A stretch of 33,291 nt of DNA from the NCBI GenBank assembly GCA_022361275.1, contig JAKSBE010000496.1:1-33291 (forward strand), read 5' to 3'. The position numbers were made by a program, and so were the translations under genes. How positions within the stretch are numbered: the first letter of the stretch is position 1; each line of letters opens with the position of its first letter. Origin of the DNA: Kiloniellales bacterium. GTDB lineage: Bacteria > Pseudomonadota > Alphaproteobacteria > Kiloniellales > JAKSBE01. The notes under the pieces are model-generated. The model had not been told where the DNA came from, made no database searches, and worked only from the letters and a program-made list of their open reading frames with translations. Of the stretch, positions 6,673 to 13,309 are shown in pieces.

Positions 6673-8571
6673 GTGTCCAGTGCCGCGAGATGGCGAGGAC
6701 ACCTGCAAACGACAATGAACCTTACTTGGGTCACTGCCAGTCGGCTGGCGATCAAAGCGCTGCTGCTGCTCCTCGCGGTCAGCCACCTCTATTTCGCCCT
6801 GACAGGCTATCCCGGCCCGTACTACCTCCGGGGCTATCACGTCGGCATCGGGCTCGGCCTCATCTACCTGATCACGAACTGGCGCGGGCAGCCGGTCGAC
6901 CGGCCGTCGGTCTTGAACGTCTGCCTGGGTTTGGCGGTGTGCCTGGCCGCGCTCTATCCGGCCATCAACATCGACTACGTGCAGCAGCGCTTCATGTACG
7001 TCGACGACCTGACCCCTTGGGACCTGATCGTCGGCACCGGACTGGTCGTCCTGGTTCTCGAAGGCGCGCGGCGGACCTTGGGTCTGGCCCTGCCGCTGAC
7101 GGCGGTCGGCTTCATCGTCTTCGCGCTGGTCGCGACGAAGACCACATACCCGCTGCTCGTCGAGCAGTTGTTCCTGACCACCGACGGCATCTTCGGCATT
7201 CCGGTGGCGGTCTCGGCCACCTTCATGGTCCTGTTCATCGTCTTCGGCGCCATGGTCGAACGCATGGGCATCGGCAAGCTGTTCATGGATTTCGCCATCG
7301 CCCTGACGGGACGGCAGGCGGGCGGCCCGGCCAAAGTGTCGTGCATCACCAGCGGACTGTTCGGCTCGGTTTCCGGCTCTGCCGTCGCCAACGTGATGAC
7401 GACCGGTGCGTTCTCGATCCCCCTGATGAAGCGCATCGGGTTCAGACCCTCCTTTGCCGCCTCGGTGGAGGCGGTCAGCTCCACGGGCGGCCAGATCATG
7501 CCGCCGGTCATGGGCGCCGCGGCCTTCGTCATGGCGGAGTATCTCGGCGTCAGCTACCTCACCGTTGCCGGTTTCGCCTTGATGCCCGCGGTGCTCTACT
7601 ACGTGGCCGTCTTCGCGGCGATCCATTTCGAAGCGAAGCGGCTCGACATCGGCTCCGTTCCGAAGGAGCAACAAGTCCCGCTCGGCAAGGTCCTGATCGA
7701 CAGCGGCCACATGTTCGTCCCGCTGGCCTTGATCGTCGGGGTCCTGCTCATGGGCTATTCCGCGCCGTTCGCCGCGCTTTGCGGCATCGCCTCCGTGCTG
7801 CCGGCCGCCTTCCTGCGCAAGACCACGCGGCACTACGTAACGCTGGAGAACACCCTGGCGGCCCTCGAGAAGGGCGCGCGCAACGCCCTGCCGATCGCCG
7901 CGGCCACCGCTTGCGCGGGGATCGTGGTCGGCGTGATCAACGTTTCGGGGATCGGACTCACTTTCTCCAACTTCGTCATCTCGGCGGCCGACGACACCCT
8001 TGTGGTCGCACTGCTGCTCAGCATGGTGGCGGGGATCATCCTGGGCATGGGAATGCCCACCACGCCGGCCTACATCGTCCAGGTTGCGCTGATGGTGCCC
8101 GCGCTGGTCAGCCTCGGGGTCCAGGTGGAGGCCGCCCATCTCTTCGTGTTCTACTTCGCCATTCTCTCGGCCATCACGCCGCCGGTGGCCATGGCGGTCT
8201 ACGCGGCCAATGCGCTCGCCGGCGGAAAGGTCTGGGAGTCGAGCGTCAAGGCGGTGAAGCTCGGTGTGACCGGTTTCATCATCCCCTTCCTGTTCGTCTA
8301 CGAACCCGCGATCCTGCTGCAGGGCGATCCGCTCTATGTCGCGACCGTGGTCGCCCAAGCCGCATTCGGGGTGGTCGTGCTGGCGGCCGCGCTGCACGGC
8401 TATCTGCTCGCGCCCCTGAAACAGTGGCACAAGGGTGTCCTGCTGCTCGCAACAATCGGGCTGATCTATCCCGACTGGCGGGCTTCCATACCGGCGGTCG
8501 CGGTCGTGCTCCTGGTCGTCCTGCTTCAGCGGGCGACGAGGCCTGCGTCGGAAAGGGCCGAGCCGGGATGA
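6673..8571 (+). CDS. TRAP transporter permease, fused small (DctQ) and large (DctM) subunits
   Basis: A 632-residue integral membrane protein of the 4TM/12TM fusion type that pairs with TAXI binding proteins. About the first 190 residues form the DctQ-like small subunit; the rest is the DctM-like large subunit, with motifs such as GSVSGSAVANVMTTGAFSIP and GMGMPTTPAYIVQVALMVPA that line the transport path. The frame could start at GTG 6673 (GGAAAGG about 6 nt upstream) or ATG 6715 (no close ribosome site); I prefer the GTG. It follows the binding-protein gene by 99 bp and ends in an ATGA overlap with a tiny frame leading to the dehydrogenase gene. Confidence 0.94.
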   Translation: MSSAARWRGHLQTTMNLTWVTASRLAIKALLLLLAVSHLYFALTGYPGPYYLRGYHVGIGLGLIYLITNWRGQPVDRPSVLNVCLGLAVCLAALYPAINIDYVQQRFMYVDDLTPWDLIVGTGLVVLVLEGARRTLGLALPLTAVGFIVFALVATKTTYPLLVEQLFLTTDGIFGIPVAVSATFMVLFIVFGAMVERMGIGKLFMDFAIALTGRQAGGPAKVSCITSGLFGSVSGSAVANVMTTGAFSIPLMKRIGFRPSFAASVEAVSSTGGQIMPPVMGAAAFVMAEYLGVSYLTVAGFALMPAVLYYVAVFAAIHFEAKRLDIGSVPKEQQVPLGKVLIDSGHMFVPLALIVGVLLMGYSAPFAALCGIASVLPAAFLRKTTRHYVTLENTLAALEKGARNALPIAAATACAGIVVGVINVSGIGLTFSNFVISAADDTLVVALLLSMVAGIILGMGMPTTPAYIVQVALMVPALVSLGVQVEAAHLFVFYFAILSAITPPVAMAVYAANALAGGKVWESSVKAVKLGVTGFIIPFLFVYEPAILLQGDPLYVATVVAQAAFGVVVLAAALHGYLLAPLKQWHKGVLLLATIGLIYPDWRASIPAVAVVLLVVLLQRATRPASERAEPG

Positions 8572-8675
8572 GCGCCGATCGACCGACAGAGCCGCCGGAG
8601 TCGAGCCGTCAGCCGGGCGCGCGTCCAAGCGCGCCGAGCCTCTTCTTGCACCAGTATCCAGCCTCGCGTTTTTGA
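8568..8675 (+). CDS. Possible 35-residue ORF coupled to the permease stop
   Basis: An ATG overlaps the permease stop as ATGA (8568-8571). It opens a 35-codon frame rich in Pro, Ser and Arg, ending TGA at 8675, two bases before the next gene's ATG at 8678. No family is recognised. It may be untranslated, or it may carry ribosomes from the permease to the dehydrogenase, whose own ribosome site is poor. Conservation in relatives is needed to tell. Confidence 0.25.
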   Translation: MSADRPTEPPESSRQPGARPSAPSLFLHQYPASRF

Positions 8676-8677
8676 GA

Positions 8678-9676
8678 ATGCCAAAGGTCCTCTTTGTCGG
8701 AGACATTCACCCGGACGGCCATCGCCTCTTCGATCGCCGTGCCGAGTTCGAGCGCGTGCTCTTTGCGGATCCGAAGCCGTCGGAGCTCCGCGACGTCGTC
8801 CCGGAGGTCGACGCGATCGTGCTCCGAAAGCTCCATCTCGGAGGCGACGTCCTCGGCAGGGCGGACAGGCTGAAGATGGTCTCCCGCCACGGGGTCGGAT
8901 GCGACAACGTCGACGTCGGCGCGCTGACGCGCCGCGGCATCCCGGTCCTGACGGTCGGAGACGCCAACACCGTCTCCGTCGCCGAGCACGCGATGATGCT
9001 GATCCTGGCCGCCGCGCGCCGCCTGCCCGCCTGCCGGGAGCTGCTGCGAACCGCAGAGGCGGGCGCTGGACGAGAAGGCTTCCTGGCGGCGCGCGACGCC
9101 GTCGGCACGATGGAACTGGCGAACAGGACCATCTTGATCGTCGGCTTCGGCCGGATCGGGCGCAGGCTGGCGAAGCTTGCCGACGCATTCGACATGGACG
9201 TCGTCGTCGCCGATCCCTTCGTCCGACCGCAGGTGCCGGAAGCGCTCGGCTATCGTCATGTCGAGCGTTTCGAGGAGGTCCTGGGCGAAGCGGACTGCCT
9301 CGTCCTTTGTCTGCCGGCGGCGCCCGAGGACAAGCCGCTGTTCGGCGCACGCCAGTTTGTCCGGATGAAGCCAGGCGCGCTTTTCGTCAACGTCGCCCGC
9401 GGCAGCCTCGTCGACGAGAACGACCTGGCCGACGCCCTTGAGCGCGGGCGCCTTCTCGGCGCCGGGACGGACGTTTGGCACGCCCTCCCTCCGGGCGCGA
9501 ACCACCGGTTCCTGTCCTTGCCGAACATGGTCGTGACCCCGCATTGCGCGGCCCACACCGATGCCTGTCTGAGCCGCATGGCGGTCGTCTCGGTGCAGAA
9601 CGTCTTCGACTTCTTCGACGGCAGGCCGAAGCGCGCGCTCTGCTTCAACCCTGAAGCCTTCGACACGATCGATTGA
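8678..9676 (+). CDS. D-isomer-specific 2-hydroxyacid dehydrogenase family protein (SerA-like)
   Basis: A 332-residue NAD-dependent dehydrogenase that would interconvert a D-2-hydroxyacid and its 2-oxoacid in the cytoplasm. The substrate domain holds SRHGVGCDNVDV (about 69-80). The Rossmann domain has GFGRIG (156-161) with a following Asp (ADP, 178-180) that suits NAD. The catalytic set is Arg241 (VNVARGSLVDE) and His289 (VTPHCAAHT). The usual acid in the DVFxxEP segment is absent: here DVWHALPP puts Leu270 in its place. Some relatives with a DVWxxxP segment also lack it. ATG 8678 was preferred over TTG 8672. Paired with an Ldh-family enzyme in the same operon, it could handle one enantiomer of the transported acid, as SlcC does in sulfolactate catabolism; the substrate here is not shown. 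Confidence 0.9.
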   Translation: MPKVLFVGDIHPDGHRLFDRRAEFERVLFADPKPSELRDVVPEVDAIVLRKLHLGGDVLGRADRLKMVSRHGVGCDNVDVGALTRRGIPVLTVGDANTVSVAEHAMMLILAAARRLPACRELLRTAEAGAGREGFLAARDAVGTMELANRTILIVGFGRIGRRLAKLADAFDMDVVVADPFVRPQVPEALGYRHVERFEEVLGEADCLVLCLPAAPEDKPLFGARQFVRMKPGALFVNVARGSLVDENDLADALERGRLLGAGTDVWHALPPGANHRFLSLPNMVVTPHCAAHTDACLSRMAVVSVQNVFDFFDGRPKRALCFNPEAFDTID

Positions 9677-9713
9677 CGAGAGCCCGGAAACCGAAGCGAG
9701 AGAGGAGGCCGCC

Positions 9714-10748
9714 GTGAAACTGACCGCGGAGCAGATCGGAAGAGTCGTTCAGCGAATTCTCAGCGCCGCGGGGGCGACCGCGGCCGAGGCCGAGTGCGTC
9801 GGTCTCCGGCTGGCCAACGCCAATCTGGTCGGTCACGACTCCCACGGTCTGATCCGCGTCTGCCAATACGCAGACCAGCTGCGCGACGGCACCATTCGAT
9901 CCGGGGCGAAGCCGGAGTTCGTCGCCGGGTTCGGCGCCGTGGCGATCTATGATGCGAACCTCGGATTCGGTCAGCTCGCCGCCGAGGTCACGACCAGGGA
10001 CGGCGTCGCCAGGGCCCGGGAATTCGGGGTCTCCGCCGTCGGCCTCAGAAACGTCTCCCACGTCGGTCGGGTCGGAGACTGGGCCGAGCTGGCGGCGGAG
10101 CAGGGGGTGATCTCGTTTCATTTTGTCAACTCGCCCGCGAAGCCCGGCGTGTCTCCGTTCGGCGGCATCGAAAGAAGGATGGCGACGAATCCGATCTGCA
10201 TCGGCTATCCGGTCGCCGGGCGCGACCCCTTGATCGTCGACATGACGACGTCCTCCGTCGCCGAAGGCAAGCTGCGCGTGGCGAGCGCCGCCGGGAAGTC
10301 CATTCCCGAAGGCTGGGCGCTGGACAAGGACGGCAAGCCGACGACCAACCCCAACGACTATTACGAGGGGGGCGCCATGCTCACCATGGGCGGCCACAAG
10401 GGATACGGTCTCAGTCTGGCGATCGACCTTCTCGCCGGTGCCTTCACGGGCGGAAAGACGGTGAGTCCCCACGAGACGGTCAACCGCAACAACATGTTCT
10501 CGATCTTCGTGGATTCGAGCGCCTGTGGCATGCAAGACCAGGCGAGCGAAATCGCGTCGTCGTATCTGTCATGGGTCAAGAACTGTGCGGCCCGCGATCC
10601 GAGCCAGCCCGTCCTGATTCCCGGAGAGCCCGAGGCTCAGGAAAAGAGACGTAGACTGCAGCTCGGCATCGATGTCCCCGATGGCGTTTGGCGGCAGGTC
10701 GTTGCGACCGCGGAAGCGCTTGGCATCTCCGAGGACAAGCTCGCTTGA
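9714..10748 (+). CDS. Ldh-family oxidoreductase (malate/L-lactate/L-sulfolactate dehydrogenase type)
   Basis: A 344-residue NAD(P)-dependent enzyme of the second malate/lactate dehydrogenase family, which is unrelated to Rossmann-fold lactate dehydrogenases. Visible motifs are the substrate His in GHDSHGLIR (41-49), NVSHVGRVGDWAE, the RRMATNPICIGYP loop, and MGGHKGYGLSLAIDLLAG near the nucleotide site. Family members include ComC sulfolactate dehydrogenase, ureidoglycolate dehydrogenase and diketogulonate reductase. The GTG start is supported by AGAGGAGG 5 nt upstream. It is the last gene of the TRAP operon, 37 bp after the D-hydroxyacid dehydrogenase. Two stereochemically opposite dehydrogenase folds in one operon suggest enantiomer interconversion through a shared oxoacid (inference). 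Confidence 0.92.
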   Translation: MKLTAEQIGRVVQRILSAAGATAAEAECVGLRLANANLVGHDSHGLIRVCQYADQLRDGTIRSGAKPEFVAGFGAVAIYDANLGFGQLAAEVTTRDGVARAREFGVSAVGLRNVSHVGRVGDWAELAAEQGVISFHFVNSPAKPGVSPFGGIERRMATNPICIGYPVAGRDPLIVDMTTSSVAEGKLRVASAAGKSIPEGWALDKDGKPTTNPNDYYEGGAMLTMGGHKGYGLSLAIDLLAGAFTGGKTVSPHETVNRNNMFSIFVDSSACGMQDQASEIASSYLSWVKNCAARDPSQPVLIPGEPEAQEKRRRLQLGIDVPDGVWRQVVATAEALGISEDKLA

Positions 10749-10758
10749 TCCGGTTCCG

Positions 10759-10813
10759 TTCCGGACCAGCCGTGAACGGCTGTGGGCTACCGGAACAACC
10801 CGGGCCGGGTTTT
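10759..10813 (+). terminator. Candidate terminator region after the TRAP operon
   Basis: Two structures follow the last operon gene. TTCCGG (10759-10764) pairs with CCGGAA (10790-10795) around an inner stem AGCCGT-GA-ACGGCT (10768-10781). Next, AACCC-GGGCC-GGGTT is followed directly by TT (10797-10813). The second is a short hairpin with a T run and may end transcription. Confidence 0.45.
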
Positions 10814-10978
10814 GAGCCTGCGTCAGCGTCTTGTGGCCAGAGCCTCCGAAACCTTGCCCTCCGCGCACGTGCCGTGTGTTTGCAGCGCTCCTTGGTATTA
10901 GCTTTGTTGACCACCGGTTCATACGACCGGGCGCGGCTGCCCACCTGAAAACCCTGGGAAGCCGGCGATGTACGCGGC

Positions 10979-11085
10979 CTAGAGCAGCCCGCGTTCATTC
11001 GAACGCGGATAAGCTGCTCTAACTCTATGGAATAGATCAAATGATCTGCGTTTAATTGAGGCCAATTAAACGCAGTTTGATCTAG
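10979..11085 (+). repeat. Double-hairpin repeat, copy 1
   Basis: A 107-bp element bounded by CTAG at both ends. Hairpin 1 pairs AGAGCAGC plus CCGCGTTC with GAACGCGG plus GCTGCTCT around loop ATTC, with an ATAA bulge. The spacer AACTCTATGGAA follows. Hairpin 2 has 22-bp arms beginning TAGATCAAA; here the left arm carries a 4-nt TGAT insertion (11042-11045). Other copies are at 22855-22957 (same orientation) and 24548-24646 (opposite). It lies between the TRAP operon and the sigma-factor promoter, and the rest of 10814-11213 shows no gene. Confidence 0.85.
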
Positions 11086-11213
11086 TCGCGGTTGCCGCGA
11101 GAGAAGAAGCGGTCGCTTCGTCGCACCGCCCGGTCGCCACCTGCCGTCACGGCATCACCGGAGACCTGATAGACCGGCAGGTGCGGCCGAGAGCTGACGC
11201 CATGGCGATCTTG

Positions 11214-11242
11214 TTGCACGGCCGTGTCCGGGCCGCTAAAAG
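11214..11242 (+). promoter_or_regulatory. Candidate promoter of the ECF sigma gene
   Basis: TTGCAC (11214-11219) and TAAAAG (11237-11242) are spaced 17 bp apart and run straight into the Fur-like box at 11242-11264. The -35 is weak and the -10 matches 4 of 6. The layout, with an operator over the expected transcription start, is typical of an iron-repressed promoter. Confidence 0.4.
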
Positions 11243-11264
11243 CAAATGAGAATCATTCGCAATC
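11242..11264. promoter_or_regulatory. Fur-type box upstream of the ECF sigma gene
   Basis: GCAAATGAGAATCATTCGCA (11242-11261) contains the inverted core AATGAGAATCATT, very close to the classic Fur box (GATAATGATAATCATTATC) and to the sites before FecI-like genes in other bacteria. It lies about 80 bp before the chosen GTG start. The likely binder is Fur; an alphaproteobacterial iron regulator such as Irr is also possible. Confidence 0.8.
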
Positions 11265-11343
11265 AAGCTCTGACCCTGCGTGGCGTCCGGCGCCATCATG
11301 CCCAGCGATCGAGGCGGCGCCGGTCGGAGGAGGATGTCCGGCG

Positions 11344-11856
11344 GTGCGTCAGGATAGCACGACTCTCGACATCTACATGACGCATCGGAGCGCCTTGGTC
11401 GATTACGCGACGGGCATCGTTGGAAGTCGTGCGCATGCGGAAGACTTGGTTCAAGAGGCTTGGCTGCGCTTCGACAAGGCGGCGCGGCGCCGGCAGCTTC
11501 GACAGCCGCTCAGCTACCTCTATCGCATCGTGCGCAACTTGGCGATGGACGGGCGCCGCCGGATGGCGCGCGAGAGCCGGGTCGTGACCGAAGACAGCTT
11601 CAACGTCACGACCGGGACCGCCGCGGACGATACCCCTAGCCCGGAGAAGGTAGCCCTCTACAGGGACGAGCTCGAGCTGGTCATGGAGGCGATCGCCGAA
11701 CTGCCGGAGCGCACCCGCATCGCGCTTGAAATGCATCGCTTCGGTGGTTGTAAGCTCAAGGAGATCGCGGCGTTCCTGGACATCTCCTTGCCGCTGGCGC
11801 ACGTCCTGGTCATGGAAGGCGTCCAGCATTGCAAGCGCCGCTTGGGCCGGTCTTAG
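11344..11856 (+). CDS. ECF sigma factor, FecI-like
   Basis: A 170-residue extracytoplasmic-function sigma factor. Region 2 (about 14-77) includes SRAHAEDLVQEAWLRF and PLSYLYRIVRNLAMDGRRR for core RNA polymerase and -10 binding. Region 4 (about 110-165) includes LPERTRIALEMHRFGGCKLKE followed by an HTH for -35 binding. The frame is open further upstream to 11224, but that would place the Fur-like box inside the gene. GTG 11344, with GGAGGAGG about 10 nt before it, gives the usual family length. It should be held by the FecR protein encoded next and drive the receptor gene at 13310 when the receptor is occupied. Confidence 0.92.
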   Translation: MRQDSTTLDIYMTHRSALVDYATGIVGSRAHAEDLVQEAWLRFDKAARRRQLRQPLSYLYRIVRNLAMDGRRRMARESRVVTEDSFNVTTGTAADDTPSPEKVALYRDELELVMEAIAELPERTRIALEMHRFGGCKLKEIAAFLDISLPLAHVLVMEGVQHCKRRLGRS

Positions 11857-11985
11857 GGTCGCCTGCTAGATTTATCTAGAAAACGCAATCTCGTTTGCGT
11901 CTACTCAATGGGGGCATATCCCTTGGCTTTGCCGCCAAGGAAGGCAGCGGTTGCTACGGTCGGCGGTGCGGGCTTCGAGAACGGC

Positions 11986-13035
11986 ATGACGGAAGGACCG
12001 GCTTCGATACGGGAACGCGCTTCGAGGGAAGCCACGGAATGGCTCATTCGCCTCCAAGAGGAGCCTGACGATCCGGAGGTCTCCCGTCGCTTCAGTGCCT
12101 GGCTCAAGGCGAGCCCGACGCATGCGGCGGCCTGGGCGGCAACCCAACAGGTGGCCGGCACCATCGCGGCCGCGCCGCCTTCCTGCGCCGCGACGTGGCA
12201 GCCGTTTGTCGCCCGGAGGCGGGCCCAGGCAGGTGACGGGAAACCGGAGCCTCGGGCTCCTCGGCCGCCCCGGGCCGCTCTGCCCAGACCTGACGCCGTC
12301 TCGAATGGGCCTCGGCGACGCCCGGTCGTAGTCGCTGCCCTGGCCGCTGCGGTTTGTCTCGCCGTCGTCTTGGTGCCGGATCTCCTGCTGCGCCTGAAGG
12401 CCGATTACACGACCGCCGTTGCGGAGGTCCGTACCCTGCACCTTGACGACGGAAGCACGATCGTCCTGGCGCCGGACAGCGCCATTGCCGTCGCCTATGG
12501 CGCCAGCGAGCGGCGCGTCAGCCTGCTCTCCGGCGAAGCTTACTTCGAAGTGACGACGGACCCGCAGCGGCCGTTTCACGTCTCCACCGACGAGATCGAA
12601 ACCAGGGTGCTCGGCACGTCGTTCAACGTCCTCAAGGAGGATGACGGTGCCACGGTCGCCCTTCAGCACGGAGGGGTCAGGGTCTTTCATGAAACGGCAT
12701 CCCCGCCCGTTTCGGAAGTCCTCGGGGTCGGCGAGTTCGTCCGCGTGACCTGGACGGGTGACTTCGTCCGTGGCGCGATGCCGCCGAGCCAGATTGCCGC
12801 CTGGCGCGAGGGGCAACTCATCGTCCAGGATCAATCGGTCGAGACGGTGGTGGACCGGCTCCGCCGCTATTACCGCGGTACCATCGTCCTCGCGGACCGC
12901 GATCTCGCGGGCCGCCCGGTGACCGGCGTCTACAATCTCGCCGATCCGCTCGAAGCGCTCGGCGCCATCGCTCGCGCCCACGGCGCAACCCTTCGCCGGA
13001 TCACGCCTTGGATTGTCGTGATTTCCCGCATCTAG
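11986..13035 (+). CDS. FecR-family anti-sigma factor / sigma regulator
   Basis: A 349-residue inner-membrane regulator. Residues about 5-55 form the cytoplasmic DUF4880 anti-sigma region (ASREATEWLIRLQEE...FSAWLKASPTHAAAWA). A basic Pro-rich linker precedes one membrane span at about 113-135. The periplasmic FecR domain (about 145-250) has LHLDDGSTIVLAPDSAIAV and LLSGEAYFEV. A C-terminal STN-like module (RLRRYYRGTIVLADRDLAGR) receives the signal from the receptor's STN domain. The frame is open to ATG 11908; ATG 11986 matches the family N-terminus better, although neither has a strong ribosome site. It follows the sigma gene and precedes its receptor, the standard FecI-FecR-FecA order. The stop TAG is in a CTAG, followed by an inverted repeat GATTCTG...CAGAATC (13043-13076). 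Confidence 0.9.
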   Translation: MTEGPASIRERASREATEWLIRLQEEPDDPEVSRRFSAWLKASPTHAAAWAATQQVAGTIAAAPPSCAATWQPFVARRRAQAGDGKPEPRAPRPPRAALPRPDAVSNGPRRRPVVVAALAAAVCLAVVLVPDLLLRLKADYTTAVAEVRTLHLDDGSTIVLAPDSAIAVAYGASERRVSLLSGEAYFEVTTDPQRPFHVSTDEIETRVLGTSFNVLKEDDGATVALQHGGVRVFHETASPPVSEVLGVGEFVRVTWTGDFVRGAMPPSQIAAWREGQLIVQDQSVETVVDRLRRYYRGTIVLADRDLAGRPVTGVYNLADPLEALGAIARAHGATLRRITPWIVVISRI

Positions 13036-13124
13036 TGTCTCGATTCTGAAGTTCGCGGGAGCGGATTCCAGAATCAAACCGGCGCTAACTTGTTGAACCT
13101 ATTGTAACTCAGCGTCCGGAGTCC

Positions 13125-13158
13125 GGCACGCAAGACGTGCCGATAGCGAGCGGCTATC
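13125..13158. promoter_or_regulatory. Two abutting perfect hairpins upstream of the receptor gene
   Basis: GGCACG-CAAGA-CGTGCC (13125-13141) and GATAGC-GAGCG-GCTATC (13142-13158) lie end to end without a gap, each with a 6-bp stem and 5-nt loop. CGGTTTT follows the second. They may end the fecI-fecR transcript or shape the receptor leader RNA. Confidence 0.45.
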
Positions 13159-13222
13159 CGGTTTTCGCAGCTTTCTCTTAGAAAACCTCCCTCCGCCGTC
13201 GTCACCTTCATGAGGCGACTGG

Positions 13223-13242
13223 AATTGAGACGCATTCGCAAA
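13223..13242. promoter_or_regulatory. Second Fur-like box, upstream of the receptor gene
   Basis: AATTGAGACGCATTCGCAAA matches the box at 11242-11264 in 13 of 15 core positions (TGAGAcgCATTCGCA against TGAGAATCATTCGCA). It sits about 70 bp before the receptor's GTG start. The symmetric centre is weaker than in the first box, so affinity may be lower. It would allow iron control of the receptor independent of the sigma factor. Confidence 0.5.
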
Positions 13243-13309
13243 GCCTTGCGGATATCCCTGCGTCTCCGGCTTCGCCTGAGATTGGTATCGGACGGACGGG
13301 GGCAAATCG

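Noticed and set aside
5719-8706. 995-codon open frame antisense to the TRAP genes
   Set aside because: It lies opposite well-supported transporter genes, is dominated by Arg, Asp, Gly, His and Gln as GC-rich antisense frames are, and shows no domain or ribosome site.
11224-11343. Longer N-terminus for the ECF sigma factor
   Set aside because: It would place the Fur-like box and promoter region inside the coding sequence and exceeds the family's usual length; a GTG with a good ribosome site exists at 11344.
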